Source of the DNA: Castor canadensis
Lineage: Eukaryota > Chordata > Mammalia > Rodentia > Castoridae
Length of the DNA stretch: 64,000 nt
Reading direction: 5' to 3'
Assembly (NCBI RefSeq): GCF_047511655.1
Contig: NC_133400.1
Coordinates: forward strand, 36,224,001-36,288,000
Below, piece by piece: positions 1 to 10,651 of this stretch. A program made the translations under genes and the position numbers. The notes beneath the pieces were generated by a model. It was not told the DNA's origin. It saw nothing but the letters and a program-made list of their open reading frames with translations, and ran no database searches. Position 1 is the first letter of the stretch. Every line of letters starts with the position of its first letter.

Positions 1-19
1 TTTGGTTTTATCTTTGTGT

Positions 20-95
20 GTGTATGGTACTGGGGTTTGAACTCGAGTCTTGTGTTTGACAGAAAGATGGTCTACTATTTGAACCATGCCTCCCG
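20..95 (-). mobile_element. ID-like SINE monomer, diverged
   Basis: Reverse complement of the ID-type unit: the B-box text appears as GGGGTTTGAACTC, followed by a mutated middle and a GAACCATGCC end. Preceded by a T-rich stretch that is the SINE tail. Confidence 0.6.
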
Positions 96-593
96 TCAAT
101 ATTTCTTCTTTAAATGAAAAACAAGAAGCACTTTAAAACATTTGTCTCCTTGATAGTAAGCAACATCATTCTCAACTTCTAGTTCTCTCTGGGCTTCGTT
201 TCATCCCTTCTAACTGCCCAGCAACTCTAATCTCTCGTCTGTGTTGCTCTTGACCTATTTGACAGAGGCGCTGTGTTCTCAGATACAGTATTTGCCATGT
301 CCAGCTCTCTCCCTTTTGTATGCGGAATGTCTCATTTTGTTTAGCTATCTAGTTCTTGGGTGGAGCTTTTTAGATTGTCATACTGATGCCAATAAAACCT
401 TACTTATTCTGTCAACCTGGGATAGCAGCTTCATCCTGAAGGGTCCTCAGGGTTGCACTGAGACCCCAGGACTCACTCAGTACAGGACAAAGGTTTGGGG
501 AGTAAAGTGAATGAAATTTGTGAGCTGACATCATCCTCCAGCCCTGCTTGTCCAAGGAATGAAAAGATCAGAATTTGGGGGGGTGGGGGGGTG
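96..593. other. Intergenic, no gene seen
   Basis: No coding or RNA gene is recognisable. The 89-codon open frame at 241-510 starts at GTG, has no domain and no splice context. A G-rich run lies at 576-592 next to the following SINE. Confidence 0.5.
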
Positions 594-675
594 CATTTTC
601 AGTACTGGGGATTGAACCCAGGGCCTTGTGCATGCTAGGCAAACACTCAACAACTGAGCCACATCTCTAGTCCCA
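594..675 (-). mobile_element. ID SINE monomer
   Basis: Well preserved ID unit in reverse: CAGTACTGGGGATTGAACCC, then CATGCTAGGC and ACTGAGCCACAT. Only the tRNA-like domain is present, with no 7SL-like part. Confidence 0.8.
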
Positions 676-1053
676 GAAAAGATACCTTTCATAGCCTATA
701 TCTTAGAAACTTTCCAAGGCCAAGGGGTCCTTTAGAACTTCTTTGCATGTTGGTGACATTGTATGACAGAAAAGGCAAAAGTTGCTAGAGCCCTGAAACC
801 ACAAAATGCTCTCCTCGGTCCCATGTCAGCCCTTCCAGGCACTGTCCCACAGTCAGCACTGAACCTTCTTGTGTTGTTTTGAGGGTTTATTTTAATAAAC
901 TAAGAAATGTACACCAACCTCACTTTGTGAGACAGAACCCTTTACCATTTTCTCTACCCTCTTTCCCTACCTTCCATACTTCATCTTTTGTTAGCTATAT
1001 TTCAAAAAGGGAAAAAATAAACCACTTATAGTACAACATAAAGATAGGTACAC

Positions 1054-1282
1054 AGGCTGGGACAAATGCAGGGAGCTCCCCTAGAGCACTGGGTTCAATC
1101 CACAGTACTGCTAAAAACAAAAACACAGGAAGGAAGGAGGGAGGGAAGGAAAGAGAAGAAAGGCAGGTACACTCATGGTGGCATATGCCTTTAATCTCAG
1201 CATTCAGAAGGCTGACGCAGGAGGACCTCAAGTTTGAGGCTGGCCTGGACTACATAGTGAGACCCTGTCTCAAAAAAAAAAA
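1054..1282 (+). mobile_element. Degenerate ID copy, then B1-like monomer
   Basis: 1054-1117 is a poor ID-like match (GGTTCAATCCACAGTACTGC). A GGAA-rich spacer follows. 1168-1281 is a 7SL/B1-like unit (CATGGTGGCATATGCC, then GAGACCCTGTCTC) ending in an A-tail. Confidence 0.65.
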
Positions 1283-1409
1283 GGTACACTTATCGTAAGA
1301 GTACAGCTTGATGAATTATAACAAATGGAACACCCAAATCAAGAGATAAATCATTGTTAGTCTCCTAGAAACACCCCACTGTCCTGCCGGGAGGTGTCCT
1401 AAACACAGG

Positions 1410-1601
1410 TTTTTTTTTTTTTTTCTTGCAGTACTGGTGTTTGAACTCTGTGCTTACACCTTGAGCCACTCCACCAGATCCTTTTTTGTGAGGGGTTTTT
1501 CCAACATAGGGTCTCTTGAACTATTTGCCCAGGCTGTCTTTGAACCGTGATCCTCCTGATCTCTGTCTAGGATTATAGGCATAAGTCACCGACACCCAGC
1601 T
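1410..1601 (-). mobile_element. Chimeric B1+ID SINE, short-ID subtype
   Basis: Starts with poly(T), the SINE tail. The ID part has the shortened form in which the tail-side half joins directly to ACACCTTGAGCCACTCC. The 7SL-like half (ATAGGGTCTCTTGAACTATT to CACCGACACCCAGC) follows. Confidence 0.8.
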
Positions 1602-1750
1602 CACAGTCAGTTTTTATTCATGTCTTTCAAAACCACTTGTGTGACTCAGTTTTTCATTGCTGTGACCAAATATCTGAGATAATAGACTCCCTTTTGGCTC
1701 ATAAGTTCAGAGGTTTCCAAGTCCATCATGATGGCAAAGCAGAGCAGCTC

Positions 1751-1752
<2 letters not shown>

Positions 1753-1800
<48 letters not shown>
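1753..1800. repeat. (GA)n microsatellite
   Basis: About 23 uninterrupted GA units. It makes a spurious Arg-Glu repeat in one open frame. Confidence 0.95.
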
Positions 1801-1803
<3 letters not shown>

Positions 1804-2097
1804 ATGGGCTGGGCTAGCAGGCTTCCTCCTCCTTCCCCTTTCATTCCACTGGGGACCGAAGCCTATGGGATGGGGCTGCCCACATTAGGGTGGGTCTCCC
1901 CTCTTAGTTAATCCTCTCTGGAAATGCCCTCAAACACATCCCAATCTCCTAGGCTTTCCTAATCTCCTAGGCTTCTCCATCCAATTAAGCTCACAACCAA
2001 GATCAACCAGCACTAGTTCCTACCTTCCTTCAGCCGCTTGGCAGCAGACCACTGCCTTCTCCCTGCAATTCCATGTGGCCCACAGGTACTCCTGGTG

Positions 2098-2218
2098 AAT
2101 CATCCTCTTCCTCCTCCTCCTCCCCTTTCCTCTTCCTCCCCCTTCTGTCTCCTTCCCTTTCCCCCTAGCCTCCCCTCCCCCTCCCCTCCTCCTCCTTCCC
2201 CCTCCTCCTCCTCCTTCA
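2098..2218. repeat. CT-rich low-complexity tract
   Basis: About 120 bases of near-pure pyrimidine on the + strand (CCT/CTT motifs), giving a spurious Pro/Ser-rich open frame. It directly abuts the next SINE. Confidence 0.9.
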
Positions 2219-2295
2219 GTACTAGGATTTGAATTCAGGGCCTCTGAATTCAGAGCTAGGCAGGCGCTCTACCACTTGAGTCATGGCCCTAGTCC
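2216..2295 (-). mobile_element. ID-like SINE monomer
   Basis: CAGTACTAGGATTTGAATTC and GGCAGGCGCTCTACCACTTG are reversed ID landmarks. A short local duplication of GAATTCAG-like text sits in the middle. Confidence 0.75.
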
Positions 2296-2443
2296 TCCTC
2301 TTCCTCTTATGAGGGCAGCAGTCCTACTGGGTCAGGGTACCACCCTGTGACTTCATTTAACTTTATTACCCCTTAAAGGCTAATCTCCAAATATGGTTAT
2401 GACTTCAACATACAAATTTGGGTGACACAATTCTGTCCACAAA

Positions 2444-2947
2444 GCTGGGCACACAGACTGGCAGTCTTTGCTTCAGGGTCAAAAGGAAGAAAGCCAGCTC
2501 TCGGGCAAGTGAACCCCAATGTTGAATAAGTCTTTCCTCTGAAGCACTGTGTCTGTTGGGAATGTTTTCACTAATGCCTTCAAAAACACTCAATTAGCAG
2601 AGGTGTGTTATTTTTCCAAATAAGAATTTAGAGGCAGGTCGTCCAGTACTTGTGCAACAGCTTAGCAAGGTCTTGGAGAAGCCATATTCTTCATCTTTCC
2701 TTTCTGCTGTCTTAGAATTTTGAATTCTTGTCCAAATGGGTCCCCAGCTGTGGGCATCACATCATTCTTTCAAGGCAGTAAGGCCGGCAAGGGTGGGCAC
2801 AGCCAGGTCTGCCCACTGTGTGAAGGAAGCCAGGCTCTTCAGAAGCTCGATAGCCGAGTTTTCTTTGACCAAAACTGAGTCAAAAGCCACAGCTAGTGGG
2901 AAAGCGGGCCAGGGAACGAGTGTCTAGCAATAGAAACAGAATCAAAC
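2444..2947. other. Intergenic, no gene seen
   Basis: Apparently low-copy sequence. Open frames here are under 65 codons, have no recognisable domain and lack splice signals with coding phase. Confidence 0.45.
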
Positions 2948-3235
2948 TGGATATGGTGTTGAATACCTGTAGTCCTAGCACTGAAGGAGGCTGAGGCAGG
3001 AGAATCGAAAGTTTGAGTATAGCCTGGATTATATAGTGAGAACTTGTTTCAAAAAAACAAGCAAACAGCTGGGCGTTGGTGGCTCATGCCAGCCTCCTAG
3101 CTACTCAGGAGGCAGAGATCAGAAGGATTGCAGTTCCAAGCCAGCCTGGCAATAGTTTCTTTGCAAAGAAAGGGCTGGTAGAGTGGCTCAAGGTGTAGGC
3201 CCTGAATTCAAACCCCAATATCTAAAAAAAACCAA
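2948..3235 (+). mobile_element. B1-like monomer followed by chimeric SINE
   Basis: 2948-3066 is a B1-like unit with an A-rich end. 3067-3235 is a chimeric SINE (GGTGGCTCATGCCAGCCTCC, then GGGCTGGTAGAGTGGCTCAA) whose ID part is the short subtype, with GGCTCAAGGTGTAGGCCCTG. Confidence 0.8.
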
Positions 3236-4029
3236 GGAAACAAAATAACAAAGAAACAGAATCAATCGTGCATGAGTGCTTAGAAAAGGCACACAATAAT
3301 CCCCAAAACACTGGGGCTCTTAAAAGCATGTTGGGAGAACAGTTTGGGGTAGATGTCGGTGTCTTCCACAGACATCTGTACCAGAGCCACACAATCCTCA
3401 TGTCCCCACCCAACCTGCCTCAACAGCCTCTTGGCCTTGGTGCTGACCCTGCTGGCCTGGTTGGGAAGTCACGTAGTTATTCTCATCAGGGCTGTGAGCT
3501 CTTTGAAGGAGGGGCTGCGTGTGTCATCTGGTAATCCCCAGGGTCTGATAGCATCTATAGATTTGGGAGGGGGGAGGAGGGAGGGGGAGGGGGAAGGGAG
3601 GAGGGAGGAGGGGAAGGAACGGAAAAGGAGAAAGGGAAATCTGCCTGTGGCTGGCTGGTTGTGGAGACCAGGGAAAGGGAGGTTAGGGCATTTCTATCCT
3701 GCTCTGCTGTGTGGATAACTCGGATGGTTACAGTGTTCTAGTTTTAAAGAAATGGTGATTGGAATAGCATTCCTAAAATAAAAACATATGCATCAAGTTA
3801 AACTCAACAAAACACAAAGATCTAAATTACAAAAACCTGCATGTTTTACAACCAATAATAAGTGGTTTCGATTGCATTCGACAGAGCATTTATTTAGGGA
3901 GATGCAGAGCAGGGAGATGCAGAGCAGGGAGAAAATTACCCTCTTTGAGTTACATCATCTGTAACCTTGTGAAGCCGCTTCACTGAGAGCTAATTCCCAC
4001 ACATTCACCCATTTCAGTACACAAGTCAA
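3236..4029. other. Intergenic with purine-rich tract
   Basis: No gene recognised. 3565-3635 is a G/A-only tract of GGGAGG-type repeats. A 14-base direct repeat, AGGGAGATGCAGAG, occurs at about 3897 and 3911. Confidence 0.5.
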
Positions 4030-4680
4030 TAGATTTTACCACAGCCACACGGTCACGACCATGACCACAGTCTGTTTTTATTCACCCCAGACCCCGCAGC
4101 AGGGAGCCCTCATCTCCCTTCCCCCAGACCTGCTCAGCACCGATGTGCCTGCTCTGGACATCTTCCGCGAGTGAAATCGTCTACGCGGTCCCGGTGCTTT
4201 GCGAGCAGTTTCCTCCCTGCGCATGCTGTGCCACGGCTGCCCATGCCGTGGGGACGGTACTTCATTCTTTTGTATGGGTAGACCACATTTTATTTACCCA
4301 GCGTCGGCATCCGCAGATGGCTTTGGGGTAGTTTCCACTTTTTGGCTGTCATGGGAAGTGCTTCTATGAGCATTCCTGTGCGTGGGGACCTATGTTCTCG
4401 GTTTTCTTGGTATAAACTTGGGAAGTGGAGCGTGGGTCACATGGGAGCTTCTTCCGAGGAACAGCGTCTTTCCGCTCTCCCTCCAGCAGTGTGCAAGGGT
4501 TCTGATCACTCCTGTCAGTATTCCTTATCTTTTATAGTAGCCATCTCAGTAAGTGTGACGCGGTATCTCATGAGAGTTTGGACTGATGATTGATTTCGAT
4601 TCCCAGCACCCTAAGAGAACAAAACCCAAAACCTCTGTCATTCCTCTGACTAGTGATGTGGCCCATCTTTTCTAGGTGCA
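4030..4680 (-). mobile_element. Ancient L1 3' region relic, CpG-rich
   Basis: The order of landmarks matches the old L1 ORF2 end/3' UTR in reverse: TTTCCACTTTTTGGCTGTCA, then CTATGAGCATTC, CAGCAGTGTGCAAGGGTTC, and GTAGCCATCTCAGTAAGTGT followed by GGTATCTCATG. It is unusually rich in CpG for so old a copy. About 4595-4625 looks like inserted foreign sequence. Confidence 0.65.
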
Positions 4681-5060
4681 ACTTCCTTTCCAATGCTCTC
4701 TCCTCTGCAACCCCTGGTTGAGGCCTCTGTCATTTCTTTTCTGACTGGTTTGCATACCACCTGACTGGTATTTCCATCTCCCATTCTGCTCCCTACAATG
4801 CAATCTCAGCCTGCCCTCCTTTCTGTCTGGCACCTTGAATGGCTCCCTACTGCCCACAGGACAAGCGCCTGCCCTTCTCAAGGTGGCACTCAAGACCCTT
4901 CCCCATCCACTTCCAACCTATGCCTTTGCCTATCCTGTCCCCTCTTCTTGTACTCCTGTTCCTGAAATGCCTGGCTGGCACCTGGTCTTTAAAGCCTGGC
5001 TTAAATGGACTCTTCTGAAGGAAGCCCACGTAATCTCACTAAGCAGGCCACTCAAGCTGC
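4681..5060 (+). mobile_element. L2-like relic
   Basis: Text such as GAATGGCTCCCTACTGCCCA, then CAAGACCCTTCCCCATC and TGTTCCTGAAATGCCTGGC follows the L2 consensus order. Heavily diverged. Confidence 0.5.
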
Positions 5061-5239
5061 ACCACTCCAGGGGAGGCCACTGTCATGGCATCTCCATCAG
5101 GGTCAGCAAAGTACAGGCCAGGGGCGACATGCATTCCACCCACCTGGTTTTGTGGCCAGCAGGAACTGAATACAAACTGTGTGCATGTTTAAGTGGTTGA
5201 AACTAATCCAAAACAAACAACTTCATAGAACAATGGCAG

Positions 5240-5319
5240 CTGCTGGTGGAGAGGCTCCAGTGTAGAGCACCTGCCTAGCAAGCGTGAAGCCCTGAGTTCA
5301 AGCCCCAGTACTGCCACAC

Positions 5320-5373
<54 letters not shown>
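5240..5373 (+). mobile_element. ID-like SINE with (TA)n/(CA)n tail
   Basis: The ID unit (GAGCACCTGCCTAGCAAGCG, GAGTTCAAGCCCCAGTACTG) ends about 5317. Its tail has become a TA tract (about 5323-5360) running into CACACACACA. The microsatellite appears to have grown from the SINE tail. Confidence 0.85.
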
Positions 5374-5424
5374 TATATATAAGCTCATAAAACACTGTAA
5401 ATCTTTTAGGATTTTTGAGGGTTT

Positions 5425-5522
5425 TTTTTTTGTTATTGTTTGTTTATTTTTGTGGCACTGGGGTTTGAACTCAAGGCCTTACGCTTGCTCTTACAGCTTG
5501 AGCCACTCCACTAGCTCTCTTT
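5425..5522 (-). mobile_element. ID-like SINE monomer
   Basis: A T-rich tail, then GGCACTGGGGTTTGAACTC and a shortened middle ending GCTTGAGCCACTCC. Confidence 0.75.
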
Positions 5523-5591
5523 TAGGATTAATACAAGTCCCATGTAAAAAAAAAAAAATGATGGTACACCTGCTAGCAAAATTCTAGATCT

Positions 5592-5676
5592 GGGCTGGGG
5601 ATGTAGCTCAGTGATTAAGTGTTGCCTAGCATGCAGAAGGCCCTGGGTTCTATCCCTAGCACTGAAAAATAAAAAC
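5592..5676 (+). mobile_element. ID SINE monomer
   Basis: GGGCTGGGGATGTAGCTCAG start, GTTCTATCCCTAGCACTG end, short A-rich tail. Confidence 0.85.
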
Positions 5677-6294
5677 ATTCTAGATCTGTTGCTGCTGACT
5701 TTACTAGCATTCCACAGGCCAGCATAACTTGTTTGGTTTCTGCTTTGCTGACTGGCACATTTTGTTGAGTCAAATTAACTTCTGTGTGGTTGGGGGAAGA
5801 TGTTGGGGATGCCCCAGCACCCCCTAAGCAGGAGCCTGGTTAGACTGTAGATAAGAATTCTGAGGCTGCTGCTCTCTGGAAAGGTTTGGAGAATGTGGCG
5901 GGCAGGCATCAGCACACTTTGCCGTGGATACCAGGAAAAGGAGCCTCTGGCTTCCCTCATCTCATTCAGACTCCAGCAAAATGTATTTTAGGCCCAGTGA
6001 GGTGGTGCTGCCTGTCCACCCCTGCCCTGGGAGAGCCAGCAGTCAGGTCAGGTCTCATAACCCTTAGCCACCCTTCTCTGCCCACCACAACACACAGTGA
6101 ATACTTACCAGTCAACAAAGACCCACAGGCCTTTTGTGGCTGTTGGTTTTTCTTTAGTTCCTTGAAATTGCTTTATCCCCTGTGGGAGAAAAGCTCAACC
6201 TTAACATATAATAGAAGACCCCTCGAGGACTGATCTATGTCCACCTGCCATTTTGTCTTCCTCTACTTTGTTGGCCTTCCCACCCAGGTCCTCT
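5677..6294. other. Intergenic, no gene seen
   Basis: No repeat or gene could be assigned. The longest open frame (5886-6233) has no recognisable domain. Confidence 0.4.
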
Positions 6295-6500
6295 TCTTTG
6301 GTGCTCAACATGTGCTAGACACTGTTCTAAGCAATTTCTTCTCTGTGATTGCATTTAAAATCCTGAGAAGTAGGTATAATTATCAGTTCCATTTTATAGA
6401 TGAGGCATCTGAGCCCAGAGGGGTTTGCCTGAGGTCACACAGCCAGTAAGTGGTAGAGTTAGAATTGGAACCCAATTCTAAGAAGTCTAACTTGAGAAAG
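6295..6500 (+). mobile_element. MIR relic
   Basis: Shows the MIR order: CATGTGCTAGACACTGTTCT, CATTTTATAGATGAGGCATC, AGGTCACACAGCCAGTAAGT, then GAATTGGAACCCA. A near full-length copy. Confidence 0.85.
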
Positions 6501-6587
6501 TACAACGATTTAAATGATATATTTATCACCCCTTGAACTTGAGTGTCCATCTGCTATCTGCTTCTCAGGCTTTGCATTTGTAGTTCC

Positions 6588-6930
6588 CTCTTTTTTGGGG
6601 GGGGCAGTACTGGGGTTTGAACTCAGGGCTTCATGCTTGCTATGCAGGTGCTCTACCACTTGAGTCATTTAGCAGCCCTGTTTTGTGCTGGGTATTTTTG
6701 AGATTGGGTCTCGAGAACTGTTTTCTCAGGCTGGCTTCGAACGAACTGTGATCTTCCTGATCTCTGCCTCCTGAGTAGGTAGGAGGATTACAGGTGTGAG
6801 CCACCTGCTCCTAGCATTATTATTATTATTAAGAAATGATCTCACTATGTAGCCCAAGCTGGCCTTGAACTCATGAGCCTCCTGCCTCAGTCTCCCCAGT
6901 GCTGGGATTTCAGGTGTGCGCCACCACAAC
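6588..6930 (-). mobile_element. Chimeric SINE followed by B1-like monomer
   Basis: 6588-6816 is a full chimeric SINE in reverse with a complete ID part (CTATGCAGGTGCTCTACCAC). After a (TTA)n tail, 6830-6930 is a separate B1-like unit (CACTATGTAGCCCAAGCTGG to GTGCGCCACCAC). Confidence 0.85.
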
Positions 6931-6939
6931 TCTCTCTTT

Positions 6940-7700
6940 CTCACTCTCCACTTCACTTGACAAACTTGACTCTAGATTTCAGCTAAACTATCACCTCTTC
7001 TGGAAAGCCTTCTTGGATTCCCTGGTCTGTTTTAATTTTTTTTTCAGTACTGGGATTTGAACTCAGGGCCTACACCTTGAGCCATTCCACCACCCTTTTT
7101 TGTGATGGGTTTTTTCAAGACAGGTTTTCTTGAACTGGCTTCAAGCCAGGACTTCCTGATCTCTGCCTCCTGAGTAGCTAGGATTACAGATGTGAGCCAC
7201 AAGTGCCTGGCCCCTGGTCTGTTTGCTACTCAGCTGTTACTCCATAGTACCCTCATCTTAGACTCCCCTGTAGCACTTGATGGACAGCTGTTCCCTACAC
7301 CCCCACCACCATAATCGTTCAGTCCTCTGCACCATCTCAGTGAATAGCATCCACCTGGTGCTCGAGCATGTCACTCAGGTGTTTTGATTCTTCCTTTTCT
7401 CTTACCACCTTACCCAACCTGCTGCTAGTCCTAGGGATTTCATTTTCTGTTCACCCTCCACTCTCTGCCCAAGTCACCACCTACAGCAGATGTCTCATGC
7501 CTGGGTCCTGGTTCAGTCTCTTGGTGGGCTTCCCTGTGCTTTCCTGCCTTTCCCCTGCCTCTCTCATGCTGAACAGCTTGCATGCTCTCGCCCTGACACA
7601 AACTTAGTCATTTGTTTGCTTGAACTCTATTCCTGTTGGCACCTTCATGCTTGGTACCCTGGAATCCAGATTTCTTTATTAGAATCAGCTCATGTCAGGC
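6940..7700 (+). mobile_element. L2-like relic split by a SINE
   Basis: 6940-7032 and 7225-7700 read as one L2-like element (CTCTTCTGGAAAGCCTTCTT, then CCATAGTACCCTCATCTTAG). The SINE at 7033-7211 interrupts it and duplicates 13 bases of it. Confidence 0.5.
7033..7211 (-). mobile_element. Chimeric SINE, short-ID subtype, with TSD
   Basis: Flanked by perfect 13-base direct repeats CCCTGGTCTGTTT at 7020-7032 and 7212-7224. The ID half has the shortened GGGCCTACACCTTGAGCC form. Confidence 0.9.
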
Positions 7701-7782
7701 TGGGATGTAGCTCTGTGGTACAGCACTTGCCTAGCATGCGCCAGGCCCTGGGTTTGGTCCCAGCACCAAAAAAAAAAAACCA
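7698..7782 (+). mobile_element. ID SINE monomer
   Basis: GGCTGGGATGTAGCTCTGTG start, GGTTTGGTCCCAGCACC end, followed by a 12-A tail. Confidence 0.85.
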
Positions 7783-9317
7783 AAAGACCAAAGAATTGAC
7801 TCATTTCTTTCTTTATATATGTATCATAAAAGATCTTTCAATAGAGAATTAAAATGTTCAACCAGTAGCTCTACAGAATCAGTTTGGTTTTTTGTCTCTC
7901 TTCCCAAATGGCGACCCCTGGCCCAATCCACAGCGCCTAGTAACAAAGTGTTCAGATTTCAGCTCCTCATCTAATGCTGTCTTATGCAGCTGATCGATGT
8001 CACCCAAGTCTGATGAGTTATCTGATTTTTAAAAACTCAACAAATTAAGTTCAGAGACCACCAAATTGGGGGAGCTATCACTTGATAATGCTTAACGGGA
8101 CCCAGGAAAGCAGTGCCATCCAGAGTGGGTACCTTGGTGATGTACTTGGGAAGGCTGTCCCAGCTTGAGGACACAGCCATGACCACCACCACAAGGTCCA
8201 TGCAGGGTGATGGGACACATATTGCCTGTGAGTCGGCCACTCATTCTGACCAAGGTGACCCTTCTGATTAAGAAGTGTGGTGGGCTAGGTTAACTCGTTC
8301 TCAGAACATCACATCCACCACTCCCATCTTCTCTGACCAGTTAATATATTTTTGAACTATTTATTCCCTAACCCAACCCTTGCAAACATTGTCATTAACA
8401 GACACATGCACTGCTCTGTTAAAATGAATCCACACTAGAAGACTGGCAGGGTGGGTGGGCACAGGCTGTCTCAGTGTACTATTTGGGGCTGGGTAAATCC
8501 CCATCTGAGCTGGGCCAAATTGCTTTGGTTGCTAAGTAACAATTGGGCTTTAGTGGGAAATTTGGCTAAGGCAAGGATTGTGCAATTCTGTCTTCCCCTG
8601 ACTACCTCAAGGCATTTCCATCAGCTGGCTTGGTGGTTGGTCATGTGTGGGGGGACACATAGTAATTAGCATTTAGGAGGAGCCCAGAGATGTCACCAAA
8701 TTCTTGTGTGAGGGCCAAGGAATGGCAGGAGTAGAGAGAGGAGTCTCCTGGCTCACCCTGTGAGCTCAAGGGAAGACCCTCTTTCCTGGATGTTACTTGC
8801 CCTCCCTTGAGCACTGAAAGAACCCAAAGAAACCACCTTGCTGGTGAGTGCAGAGGGTCACTAAAAAGAATGCTGAGGGAGGGGGACCCATGAGGCTACT
8901 TTCTGAGTATTGCACAAGTGGGTGTGATGACCCTCGGCCTACTTCTGATTTGTCCTTGCATGTTAGGGAATTGGTGTGTGGAGTCACCTAGCTGACTCAC
9001 CGAAGTGACTGACAAACCCTCTCTTCTCCATAGCAAGGACAGACTCTGGGATTTGAGCCCACTTTCGGAGAACAGTGTGTGAGGTCAATTTAGTATTCCA
9101 GGCCGTCACAAAGGTGTCTCTTGACAAGGTTCTCAAAAGTGCCATCTAACCAGCAGGTTTGTCAATTTGTTTTTATTGAATGAAGGAAGAGGAGAGAAGG
9201 AAGGAAGGAAGGAACGAAGGAAGGAAGGGATACCTTTCAGTTTCCTCTTCTAGGGTTATAGGAATTGTTACCCAATCTTAGAGGATTTCAAATTCAAATT
9301 CTAAAAGTTATCATATT
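7783..9317. other. Intergenic, apparently low-copy
   Basis: About 1.5 kb in which I recognise no repeat family and no gene. Open frames are under 75 codons. A (GGAA)n patch occurs at about 9195-9230. Confidence 0.4.
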
Positions 9318-9392
9318 AAGTAGAGTGCCTGCCTAGCAAGCATGAGTCCCTGAATTCAAACCCTGGTACCACCCAAAACAAAAATTTTTAAA
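9318..9392 (+). mobile_element. ID-like SINE, 5'-truncated
   Basis: Begins inside the ID unit at TAGAGTGCCTGCCTAGCAAG and continues to CAAACCCTGGTACCACC with an A-rich tail. Confidence 0.75.
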
Positions 9393-9689
9393 AGCTATTA
9401 AATAAGGATTTGTAGCAATTAGATTTCACAAACACAAAAGCTGTTATATTCTTAACATTTTGAAAGTCCATGGAGCTCAAATGTGTAGTATTCAAATACT
9501 CTCAGTAAAGTAGAATGAAGTATGACTTCGGAATTTACTCAAATGAGAAGATTGAAGCTGCAAACTGTTGAATTGATGTTCTGAAGTAGCAAGATGGCCA
9601 GGGATTTCTGCTAATCCCTCCTGCAAACACCCAAGTCTCAGAGCCACCTCTCCATGACCACGGCAAAAGGGAGCAGGTTTCCCCAGGTG

Positions 9690-10104
9690 GAGTCATTTCT
9701 CAGACACCCCGGCCTTCCTCTGCCCTCATTCCTTTTCCTACAGCCACCTTTCCCTTCAATGATGACTTTCAGCCCTCCAACACTTCCCTATTCTTCTTAG
9801 GTCACCCTTCCATGGCCTTCCTTCTCTAATTGGCACCTTGATCCCACACCCCCACAAACAAACACCAATCACCCATAGAGTCCAAAGTTCTTAGATGCTC
9901 AGGTTCCAATCTGACTCCAACTCATGTGTCCAGCTTTAGTTTCTGTCCTTGTCAGCATGTGTCCAGCCTCTGAGCCTCTTTCATGTGCCCCCCCATTGTT
10001 CTCCACTCCTCACCATCTCCCACGTCCTGTGTCCAGGTGAAGGCTAACTTTTCCCGTGGGATTTGCCCCTCTACTGAAATCCCACATATTCTACAGATTC
10101 ACTC
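9690..10104 (+). mobile_element. L2-like relic, left part
   Basis: Pyrimidine-rich text of L2 type. It is interrupted at about 10104 by the L1 insertion and resumes at 15211-15330, where CTTGAGGGCAGGGACCAGAG is a typical L2 3' landmark. Confidence 0.45.
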
Positions 10105-10651
10105 TTTTTTTTTTTTTTTTTTTTTGGTGTGAATGTGATAAATTTCTTTTTTTTTTTTAATTTTTATTGTTTTACTATTCATATGTGCATACAATGCTTG
10201 GGTCATTTCTCCCCCCTGCCCCCACCCCCTCCCTTACCACCCACTCCATCCCCTCCCTCTCCCCCCCACCCCCTCAATACCCAGCAGAAACTATTTTGCC
10301 CTTATCTCTAATTTTGTTGTAGAGAGAGTATAAGCAATAATAGGAAGGAACAAGGGTTTTTGCTGGTTGAGATAAGGATAGCTATACAGGGCATTGACTC
10401 ACATTGATTTCCTGTGCGTGTGTGTTACCTTCTAGGTTAATTCTTTTTGATCTAACCTTTTCTCTAGTACCTGTTCCCCTTTTCCTATTGGCCTCAGTTG
10501 CTTTAAGGTATCTGCTTTAGTTTCTCTGCGTTAAGGGCAACAAATGCTAGCTAGTTTTTTAGGTGTCTTACCTATCCTCACCCCTCCCTTGTGTGCTCTC
10601 GCTTTTATCATGTGCTCAAAGTCCAATCCCCTTGTTATGTTTGCCCTTGAT

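Larger units (their letters stand above)
1627..2443 (+). repeat. Ancient mammalian repeat, interrupted
   Basis: The left end (TTTTTCATTGCTGTGACC) and the right end (CTTCATTTAACTTTATTACC, then GACACAATTCTGTCCACA) belong to one old dispersed family. It is split by a (GA)n tract, a CT-rich tract and an ID SINE. The repeat at 26.33-27.18 kb appears to be the same family. I cannot name it securely. Confidence 0.5.

Noticed and set aside
1637-1888. Arg-Glu repeat protein
   Set aside because: It is the translation of a (GA)n microsatellite inside an old repeat.
5592-5676. tRNA genes suggested by A- and B-box-like text, here and in all ID units
   Set aside because: These are ID-type SINEs; no cloverleaf with an intact acceptor stem is present.
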